This document shows positions 58,054 to 64,000 of a stretch of DNA of 64,000 nucleotides, one piece after another; the first letter of the stretch is position 1; every line of letters begins with the position of its first letter. This DNA comes from Sphingomonadales bacterium. GTDB taxonomy: Bacteria > Pseudomonadota > Alphaproteobacteria > Sphingomonadales > Sphingomonadaceae. The translations under genes were made by a program, and so were the position numbers. The notes under the pieces were generated by a model. It saw only the letters and a program-made list of their open reading frames with translations, did no database searches and was not told where the DNA came from. The stretch is from contig CANIRZ010000001.1 of NCBI GenBank assembly GCA_947470185.1, forward strand, positions 1 to 64,000. Reading direction: 5' to 3'.

Positions 58054-58941
58054 ATGCCAACCGTCCGCGCGAACAATATCGATATCTATTATGAAGAAAG
58101 CGGACCTGCCGATGCGCCAGTGATCCTGCTCGTCATGGGACTTGGGACGCAGATGATTGCGTGGCCCGAGGATATGATTCAAGGGCTGGTGGCGCAGGGC
58201 TTTCGCGTTATCCATTATGACAATCGCGATGTTGGCCTGTCGCAACGCATGGATGGAGCGCCCGCACCCAATCTGATCTGGACGATGGTCAAGGCGCGCG
58301 TTGGCTTGCCGACGCGGGCAGCGTACACGCTGACGGACATGATGCAGGACGGTATTGCCTTGCTGGACGCGCTTGGCATAGAAAAGGCGCATATTGCTGG
58401 CGCATCAATGGGTGGCATGATTGTGCAATTGATGGCCGCACATCATCCGGACCGGATATTGACGATGACGTCCATCATGTCCACCAGCGGAAGGGCGGGG
58501 CTTCCGGGGCCGCGCGCCGATATACGCAAGCGGCTGATGGCGCCGCGCCCGTCCAATCCGACGCGCGAACAGGCAGTGCGCTTGGGCGCTGAGTCTCTCG
58601 AAACGATTTCCTACGCCGATAAGAAACGGCCCAATAGTGCGTTTGCGGATATGGCTGCACGCGCGTTTGACCGGAGTTATTATCCCATCGGTATGAAGCG
58701 GCAGCTGCTGGCGATTATGGCCGACGGTAGCCGCGTAAGCCGCCTGAAAACCATCAATGTGCCGACCTTAGTGGTACATGGCGGCGCTGACCCGCTTGTC
58801 CCCAAAGAGGGAAGCGAAGACATTGCGCGGCTCGTGCCCAATGCGCGTTTGGAGATTATCCCGGAAATGGCCCATGATTTGCCGCCGTCGCAAGTGGGGC
58901 GCATGGTTGATCTGATCGCGGGGCATGCCAAAGCACAATAA
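58054..58941 (+). CDS. Alpha/beta hydrolase
   Basis: 295 aa. Nucleophile elbow GASMGG in HIAGASMGGMIVQLMAAHHP; Asp in VHGGADPLVPKEGS; His in EMAHDLPPSQVG, giving a complete triad. The oxyanion-hole segment is LLVMGLGTQM. Similar to esterases and haloperoxidase-like hydrolases; substrate unknown. AGGGAGA lies before ATG. Confidence 0.9.
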   Translation: MPTVRANNIDIYYEESGPADAPVILLVMGLGTQMIAWPEDMIQGLVAQGFRVIHYDNRDVGLSQRMDGAPAPNLIWTMVKARVGLPTRAAYTLTDMMQDGIALLDALGIEKAHIAGASMGGMIVQLMAAHHPDRILTMTSIMSTSGRAGLPGPRADIRKRLMAPRPSNPTREQAVRLGAESLETISYADKKRPNSAFADMAARAFDRSYYPIGMKRQLLAIMADGSRVSRLKTINVPTLVVHGGADPLVPKEGSEDIARLVPNARLEIIPEMAHDLPPSQVGRMVDLIAGHAKAQ

Positions 58942-59003
58942 ATATATGGCGCGCCGCACAGTATATTGATTGCGCCGCACTGCGGGTTCGATACAGACAG
59001 CGC

Positions 59004-59315
59004 ATGACAAACAATCAGCTATTGCTTGAAGCTATCGCGCTCAAAAAATGTGTCACTGCGGTGTACAATAATGTGGCGATGAAGCTGGCCCCGCATGTCC
59101 TCTATTCCAAGCACAGCGCCTTGTTCGTGGATGCCGTGATACTGGAAAAAAATGGTGAGCTTCGCCGTGAGAAGAAGTTGGGTGCGTTTCATTTGTCGGG
59201 GCTGAACGACCTCCAGTTGACAGACCAGCCGTTTGCAATCGACGCCTTGTTCGATCCGGCTGCCGAAAAATATCAGGACGCGATGTTATTCGTGGTCGAC
59301 GCGGACGCAGGATAG
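59004..59315 (+). CDS. Small WYL-like domain protein
   Basis: 103 aa, soluble. ALKKCVTAVYNNVAMKLAPHVLYSKHSALFVDAVIL, EKKLGAFHLSGLNDLQLTDQPFAID resembles a lone WYL domain (ligand-binding part of WYL regulators) without a helix-turn-helix. This assignment rests on the pattern of beta strands and the LxGLxxLxLTxxxF ending only. It stands between an esterase and recO; ATG 59004 has weak upstream signal. Confidence 0.65.
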   Translation: MTNNQLLLEAIALKKCVTAVYNNVAMKLAPHVLYSKHSALFVDAVILEKNGELRREKKLGAFHLSGLNDLQLTDQPFAIDALFDPAAEKYQDAMLFVVDADAG

Positions 59316-59352
59316 CACTTCCCCTCACGCCGCAGTCTTGGCATGATGGCGC

Positions 59353-59943
59353 ATGGATATTTCGGCATCTGCCATCATCTGCGCTGTCCGTAACCATGGT
59401 GAAACGGGTGCGATCGTGCGGGCATTTACGGCGGAGCACGGCATGCTCGCTGGCTATGTGCAAGGCGCGCGCGGGCGGCAGTTGCGGCCGGTCCTTATCC
59501 CCGGCAATGTCATTAAGGGTGAATGGCGCACCCGCATAGCGGGTCAATTGGCGCGCCTTACGCCCGAACCATTACACAGCCGCGCGCATTTATTGGGCGA
59601 GCCGCTGGCGATTGCGGCAATTGACTGGGTCACGGCGCTGACGGCGGCTACATTGGCGGAAGGCGTGCCATATCCGCGGGTACACAGCGCTGTTGATGGG
59701 TTGCTCTCAGCAATTGAGCTTGCCCCTGCGGCACGGGTGTGGGCGGGGGCTGTTGCCCAATATGAGACGCTGTTGCTCGCCGAGCTTGGCTATGCCGAGG
59801 ACCATGATACCGACAGCGCGCCCGTGGCGATGATGGCGCAGACGCGCAAACGTCTGGTGGCGCATGTCCTAGGCGACCGCCGCGCCGACGTGATGGCCGC
59901 GCGCGAACGCTTGGTGGAACGCTTGAAAAGGGCGGTTGCATAA
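59353..59943 (+). CDS. recO: DNA repair protein RecO
   Basis: 196 aa. N-terminal OB domain: [38 protein letters not shown]; helical C-terminal part: [31 protein letters not shown] and [11 protein letters not shown]. It works with RecR to load RecA. No Cys zinc site, and it is shorter than the ~240 aa common elsewhere. Confidence 0.88.
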   Translation: MDISASAIICAVRNHGETGAIVRAFTAEHGMLAGYVQGARGRQLRPVLIPGNVIKGEWRTRIAGQLARLTPEPLHSRAHLLGEPLAIAAIDWVTALTAATLAEGVPYPRVHSAVDGLLSAIELAPAARVWAGAVAQYETLLLAELGYAEDHDTDSAPVAMMAQTRKRLVAHVLGDRRADVMAARERLVERLKRAVA

Positions 59944-59981
59944 GCCCGCTGCTATTGGCAGGGGAGGGATAAAGTTTGGCC

Positions 59982-60053
59982 TGTCACCCTGAACTCGTTT
60001 CAGGGTCTTAATCCAGCTTTGAAAGTAAGATGCTGAAACGAGTTCAGCATGAC
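59982..60053. repeat. Dispersed palindromic repeat pair, copy 2
   Basis: Two inverted units, each itself a hairpin: CCCTGAA/TTCAGGG (59987-60005) and ATGCTGAA/TTCAGCAT (60030-60050), both with core loop CTCGT/ACGAG. Same family as 9003-9090. It sits just before leuB. Confidence 0.75.
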
Positions 60054-60070
60054 AAGAAAGTTTTATACGG

Positions 60071-61123
60071 ATGTCTATGCTTATTGCCTTGTTACCCGGG
60101 GACGGAATCGGCCCCGAAGTCATTACCGAAGCTCGGCGCGTGCTGGATGCGTTGCGCATAGATGGACTGACGTTTGAAGAAGCGCTCGTGGGTGGTGCGG
60201 CCTATAAGGCGACGGGCCATCCTTTGCCTGCGGATACGCTGGCCCTCGCCAAGCGCGCCGACGCGATTTTGTTTGGCGCCGTGGGCGACCCCGATTGCGA
60301 CGCGCTGGAACGCCATCTGCGCCCTGAACAGGCTATCTTGGGCTTGCGCAAGGAACTGTCCTTGTTCGCCAACTTGCGCCCAGCCACTTTGTTTCCCGAG
60401 CTTGCCGACGCAAGTGCGCTTCGGCCGGAGGTGGCCACGCAAATCGATATGATCATCATCCGCGAATTGAACGGCGACGTCTATTTTGGGGAAAAAGGCA
60501 TGCGCAAAACTGCCGATGGCAAGCGGGAAGGCTATGACATCATGTCCTATAATGAGGATGAGGTGCGCCGCATCGCCCGCGTCGGTTTTGAAACCGCCAT
60601 GGCGCGCGGCAAGAAACTCTGCTCGGTGGACAAGGCTAATGTGCTTGAGACGTCGCAATTGTGGCGCGATGTTGTGATCGAAACCCATGTCGAATATCCC
60701 GAAGTTGCGTTGAGCCATATGTATGTCGACAATTGCGCGATGCAGCTGGTGCGCAACCCTGGCCAGTTTGATGTCATCGTCACGGGCAATTTGTTCGGCG
60801 ACATCTTGTCCGATCAGGCAAGCATGTGCGCGGGTTCCATTGGTATGTTGCCCAGCGCGTCCTTGGATGCCGCGCAAAAGGGTCTGTATGAGCCTATTCA
60901 CGGCAGTGCGCCCGATATCGCGGGGCAGGGCAAGGCCAACCCACTCGCCACCATATTATCCGCTGCGATGATGCTGCGATACTCGCTTGGCCTGGCGGAG
61001 CATGCCGACCGTATCGAAGCCGCTGTGGCCAAGGCACTTGCCGCAGGTGCACGTTCGCCTGACCTTGGCGGCAGCCACTCAACCCGCGAAATGGGTGATG
61101 CGGTTCTTGCTGCCTTGACCTGA
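60071..61123 (+). CDS. leuB: 3-isopropylmalate dehydrogenase
   Basis: 350 aa. [21 protein letters not shown] opens the fold; [39 protein letters not shown] and [25 protein letters not shown] carry the catalytic Lys and the metal-binding Asps. It oxidises 3-isopropylmalate to the 2-oxo acid in leucine synthesis; IlvE at 46737 completes the route. Start ATG 60071 follows the repeat by 17 nt. Confidence 0.95.
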   Translation: MSMLIALLPGDGIGPEVITEARRVLDALRIDGLTFEEALVGGAAYKATGHPLPADTLALAKRADAILFGAVGDPDCDALERHLRPEQAILGLRKELSLFANLRPATLFPELADASALRPEVATQIDMIIIRELNGDVYFGEKGMRKTADGKREGYDIMSYNEDEVRRIARVGFETAMARGKKLCSVDKANVLETSQLWRDVVIETHVEYPEVALSHMYVDNCAMQLVRNPGQFDVIVTGNLFGDILSDQASMCAGSIGMLPSASLDAAQKGLYEPIHGSAPDIAGQGKANPLATILSAAMMLRYSLGLAEHADRIEAAVAKALAAGARSPDLGGSHSTREMGDAVLAALT

Positions 61124-61150
61124 GCCCCCCACTCCACGAAAAGCGAACAC

Positions 61151-62359
61151 ATGAAGAAAACTACAGGCCAGAATCGCGAAATTACGAAGCATTGGCGACC
61201 CGCCACCCAAGCGGTGCGTGGCGGCACATGGCGCAGCGAGCATGGCGAGACGTCTGAAGCGTTGTTCCTGTCGTCGGGCTTTACCTATGACGATGCGGAA
61301 ACCGTTGCGGCCCGCTTTGCTGGTGAACAAGACGGCATGACCTATTCGCGGTTGCAAAACCCGACTGTCCAGATGCTCGAAGAACGCATTGCGCTGATGG
61401 AAGGGGCCGAAGCCTGCCGCGCGCAAGCCACGGGCATGGCCGCCATGACAACGGCGTTATTGTGCCAGTTACAAATGGGTGACCATGTTGTCGCCGCGCG
61501 CGCGGCCTTTGGCTCATGCCGTTGGCTGACCGACAATTTGCTTCCCAAATGGGGCATCAGCACGACCACGATAGACAGCCGCGACAATGATGCGTGGAAG
61601 GCGGCGATTCAGCCGAATACGAAAGTGTTCTTCTTTGAAACGCCTGCCAACCCGACGATGGACATTGTCGACATGGCCTATGTCTGCGGGCTGGCGAAGG
61701 AACACGGGATCACCACGGTGGTCGACAATGCCTTTGCGACTAGCGTGCTGCAGCGCCCGATGGACTTTGGCGCCGACGTTGTTGCCTATAGCGCGACGAA
61801 GTTGATGGACGGGCAGGGCCGCGTTCTGGCCGGCGCAGTGTGCGGCTCGCAACAATGGATCGATGACGTGCTTTTGCCATTTCAACGCAACACGGGACCC
61901 AATTTGTCACCCTTCAACGCTTGGGTGGTGCATAAAGGGCTTGAGACGTTGGAACTGCGCGCCATGCGGCAGTCGGAGAATGCGCTTAAGGTTGGTAGAT
62001 TCCTTGAGGCGCGGGTGCCGCACATCATGCACCCCGGGCTTGAAAGCCATCCGCAACATACACTCGCGATGCAGCAGATGAAGGCATGCGGCCCGATCTT
62101 TGCGTTTTCCGTAGATGGAGGCCGCAAGCAAGCGCATGCCTTGCTCAATGGGCTGCAGTTGATCGACATCTCGAACAACATTGGCGATGCGCGCAGCCTG
62201 ATGTGCCACCCCGCGTCATCGACGCACCATGGCATGGGCCCCGAAGCCCGCGAAGCCATGGGCGTGGGCGAAGGCTTGATCCGGATCAACGTTGGTTTGG
62301 AAGACCCTGCAGATTTAATCGAAGACCTTGATCAGGCTTTGAAGGCAGCGGGTTTATGA
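61151..62359 (+). CDS. metZ: O-succinylhomoserine sulfhydrylase
   Basis: 402 aa Cys/Met metabolism PLP enzyme. WRPATQAVRGGTWRSEHGETSEALFLSSGFTYDDAE is the MetZ start; the PLP Lys is in DVVAYSATKLMDGQGRVLAG; and NTGPNLSPFNAWVVHKGLETL is typical. It makes homocysteine from O-succinylhomoserine and sulfide. The stop overlaps apaG's start by 4 nt. Confidence 0.93.
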   Translation: MKKTTGQNREITKHWRPATQAVRGGTWRSEHGETSEALFLSSGFTYDDAETVAARFAGEQDGMTYSRLQNPTVQMLEERIALMEGAEACRAQATGMAAMTTALLCQLQMGDHVVAARAAFGSCRWLTDNLLPKWGISTTTIDSRDNDAWKAAIQPNTKVFFFETPANPTMDIVDMAYVCGLAKEHGITTVVDNAFATSVLQRPMDFGADVVAYSATKLMDGQGRVLAGAVCGSQQWIDDVLLPFQRNTGPNLSPFNAWVVHKGLETLELRAMRQSENALKVGRFLEARVPHIMHPGLESHPQHTLAMQQMKACGPIFAFSVDGGRKQAHALLNGLQLIDISNNIGDARSLMCHPASSTHHGMGPEAREAMGVGEGLIRINVGLEDPADLIEDLDQALKAAGL

Positions 62360-62766
62360 CCAGCATCCTGGATGCATTCTTTGCGATCAGCGCCACCACC
62401 GATGGCATTACCGTGCGCGTATCGCCGAATTTTTTAGAGGAGCAATCCACGCCAGCCCAAGGGCGTTGGTTCTGGTCCTACCATATCCGCATCGAAAATG
62501 GCGGTGCAGAATCGGTGCAGTTGATGACACGGCACTGGCGGATTACCGATGGCCGCGGCACGATAAGCCATGTTGATGGTGACGGCGTTGTTGGTGAACA
62601 GCCACTTCTTCTCCCTGGTGAAAGCCATGATTATGTCTCCGGCTGCCCGCTGCCGACCCCCAGCGGCATGATGGAAGGGCAATATCGCTTCGTACGCGAA
62701 GACGGCACGACATTCCTTGCGGAGATTCCGCGGTTCACACTGGTGGCACCGGCCACGGCACGATGA
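62356..62766 (+). CDS. apaG: ApaG (Co2+/Mg2+ efflux-associated) protein
   Basis: 136 aa. FWSYHIRIENGGAESVQLMTRHWRITDGRG and VVGEQPLLLPGESHDYVSGCPLPTPSGMMEGQY are ApaG signatures, an immunoglobulin-like fold. Function unclear despite links to cobalt resistance. Coupled to metZ by ATGA overlap. Confidence 0.93.
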   Translation: MTSILDAFFAISATTDGITVRVSPNFLEEQSTPAQGRWFWSYHIRIENGGAESVQLMTRHWRITDGRGTISHVDGDGVVGEQPLLLPGESHDYVSGCPLPTPSGMMEGQYRFVREDGTTFLAEIPRFTLVAPATAR

Positions 62767-62776
62767 GCATGCAGCG

Positions 62777-63568
62777 ATGAAGCGCACGCATCTCCCCTTG
62801 AACGGTTTGCGCGTGCTGGACGCAGCGGCCCGCCATTTAAGCTTTACGAAGGCTGCGGACGAGCTTGCCGTGACGCCAGCAGCCGTAGGGCAACAGATAC
62901 GCGCGCTTGAAGATATGTTGGGCGTTGTCCTGTTCCGCCGTACCCCCAAAGGGCTTGAGCTCACAGACGAGGCCGCAAATGGCCTTGATGCCTTGCGCGC
63001 AGGGTTTCTTCAGTTCGAAGAATCGGTTCGCGCGATGCAGGCGGGGCAATCGTCCAATGCGCTTACCATCGCCGCGCCGCGTGATTTTACCGCCAAATGG
63101 CTGGCCGGCCGGCTGGCGATCTTTAGCAAGGCGAACCCCGACACGCGATTCACGTTGGTCGCTGCGGACGAAGATGTGGATTTTACCGAGGCCAATCTCG
63201 ACCTCGCCATCCGCCTGACAACGGGCCCCGGCGAACATGAGGGCGTTCGGCTTGCAGCGGGAGCGTATGTCACCGTTGCCGCGCCAGAGGGCGGGGCAGA
63301 AACACCAATCAGCTGGCCCAATTGTCCTGTAGTCGATGGGGTTGCGGCCTTGCGCCTCGCCGATGCTGGCCTGGCCATTGAGGCTGCCGCGATCGGGTTG
63401 GGCAAGGCAACCGTTCCGCTTCTGCTTGCCGAGGCCGATTTGGCGAGCGGCAAAGTCCGCGCTACGGACAATGCGCGGGAAAGCGATGAAGCTTACTGGC
63501 TACTCGCCCCCTTGCCACAATGGCGCCAGAAAAAGGTGAAGGCGTTGGTTGAGGCATTGACGGGGTAA
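62777..63568 (+). CDS. LysR-family regulator (GcvA-like)
   Basis: 263 aa. Winged HTH: LPLNGLRVLDAAARHLSFTKAADELAVTPAAVGQQIRALE, with GVVLFRRTPKGLELTDEA. The effector domain (80-263) has SNALTIAAPRDFTAKWLAGRLAIF and NLDLAIRLTTGPGEHEGVRL, as in GcvA-type regulators. ATG 62777 opens the HTH; the track's first 20 residues overlap apaG. Effector and targets unknown. Confidence 0.88.
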   Translation: MKRTHLPLNGLRVLDAAARHLSFTKAADELAVTPAAVGQQIRALEDMLGVVLFRRTPKGLELTDEAANGLDALRAGFLQFEESVRAMQAGQSSNALTIAAPRDFTAKWLAGRLAIFSKANPDTRFTLVAADEDVDFTEANLDLAIRLTTGPGEHEGVRLAAGAYVTVAAPEGGAETPISWPNCPVVDGVAALRLADAGLAIEAAAIGLGKATVPLLLAEADLASGKVRATDNARESDEAYWLLAPLPQWRQKKVKALVEALTG

Positions 63569-63583
63569 GAAACTACCTCCGTC

Positions 63584-64000
63584 TTAAGCGTCAATCGTGT
63601 CTTCATCTAGCTGCGCGGCGTTTTCTTGGATGAAGTTGAACCGGTGCTCCGGATTTTTGCCCATCAGGCGGTCGACCAAATCGTTCACCATGGCGCGGCG
63701 TTCATATTCATGCGGCAAAGTGATGCGGATCAGCGATCGGGTCGCTGGATCCATCGTCGTTTCTTTCAACTGGTTGGGGTTCATTTCGCCCAATCCCTTG
63801 AAGCGGCCAACATCGACCTTTTTGCCCTTGAACACGGTCGCTTCCAATTCGGCGCGATGGGCGTCGTCGGCGGCGTAAACGCTTTGGCTGCCATGCGTCA
63901 GGCGGTATAGCGGTGGGCGGGCGAGGAACAGATGTCCAGCCTTCACAATTTCCGCCATCTCCTGAAAGAAGAATGTCATCAGCAAGGTTGCGATATGCGC
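63584..64000 (-). CDS. parE: DNA topoisomerase IV subunit B, C-terminal end (partial)
   Basis: 139 codons at the right edge; the frame remains open to base 64000. AHIATLLMTFFFQEMAEIVKAGHLFLARPPLYRL, VDVGRFKGLGEMNPNQLKETTMDPATRSL and FNFIQENAAQLDEDTIDA are ParE C-terminal TOPRIM/tail motifs. RFKGLGEMNPNQLKET distinguishes it from GyrB, which normally has Tyr before KGLGEM. The rest of the gene lies beyond the window. The track's 63985 start is an artefact of the edge. Confidence 0.9.
   Translation of the reverse strand, partial: AHIATLLMTFFFQEMAEIVKAGHLFLARPPLYRLTHGSQSVYAADDAHRAELEATVFKGKKVDVGRFKGLGEMNPNQLKETTMDPATRSLIRITLPHEYERRAMVNDLVDRLMGKNPEHRFNFIQENAAQLDEDTIDA

Overview
The window looks like ordinary chromosome from a sphingomonad-type alphaproteobacterium (order Sphingomonadales; genus not determined). 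The evidence is the gene content: GTA-type holin and endolysin, a DUF6456 protein, a separate F0 ATP-synthase operon with paired b'/b subunits, an NDUFS4-like complex I subunit, fbc-type Rieske/cyt b/cyt c1 genes, a SUV3-like helicase followed by an S4 protein and FdxA, and MetZ. There is no integrase, transposase, CRISPR array, plasmid gene or rRNA. Three tRNA genes are present, all on the minus strand: Pro-GGG, Gly-TCC and Gln-TTG. Gene density is high and most genes are core metabolism or housekeeping. The first ~0.9 kb is visibly more AT-rich than the rest.

Layout. 0-2.7 kb: a truncated membrane sensor, an Ala-rich lipoprotein, a 3TM holin and a GH108 endolysin. 2.7-6 kb: tRNA-Pro and yajC-secD-secF. 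6-7.1 kb: an XRE/S24-like regulator divergent from a DUF6456 gene. 7.1-17.5 kb: an Uup-like ABC-F ATPase, D-amino-acid transaminase, SIMPL protein, a PepSY-like/PhoP/PhoQ-type signalling trio, chorismate mutase, polyprenyl diphosphate synthase, HrpB and an NDUFS4-like protein. 17.5-20.1 kb: lemA-TPM-TPM-Nudix. 20.3-30.1 kb: serine hydrolase, a potDBCA polyamine importer, FKBP isomerase, putrescine-type aminotransferase, PuuD-type hydrolase and an isovaleryl-CoA-dehydrogenase-like enzyme. 30.2-36.2 kb: ferredoxin reductase, SUV3-like helicase, S4 protein, FdxA and old yellow enzyme. 36.2-40 kb: lipoprotein, lipB, membrane protein, GNAT, hemF and trmL. 40-44 kb: a structured intergenic stretch, an EF-hand protein, tRNA-Gly and the cytochrome bc1 operon. 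44.3-53 kb: class II DAHP synthase, orphan response regulator, tRNA-Gln, ilvE, marR-hisE-hit, an APC permease, an MFS drug exporter and RadC. 53.3-56 kb: F0 ATP synthase genes. 56-64 kb: uvrC, alpha/beta hydrolase, WYL-like small protein, recO, leuB, metZ-apaG, a LysR regulator and the 3' end of parE.

Most interesting signal. The endolysin-holin pair has no phage structural genes around it and belongs to the families used for release of gene transfer agents (GTAs). About 4 kb away lies a gene for a stand-alone DUF6456 protein, the domain I associate with the GTA activators GafA/GafZ, transcribed divergently from an XRE regulator with an S24-like C-terminus. Upstream of both the lysis cassette and the DUF6456 gene I find the same 11-mer, CTTTCCTACAA, in the same orientation, 45 and 48 nt before the favoured start codons, and followed in both by ACCAYATGG. 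This suggests a common regulatory box and a dispersed GTA regulon. The box is directly visible; the function is inference.

Other unexplained structure: two large hairpins in the gene-free interval 39969-40381, a 46-nt two-tier hairpin before potD, a long hairpin between the PuuD and aminotransferase genes, a dispersed palindromic repeat seen twice (near 9.0 and 60.0 kb), and an unusually long Ala-rich N-terminus on the F0 b subunit.
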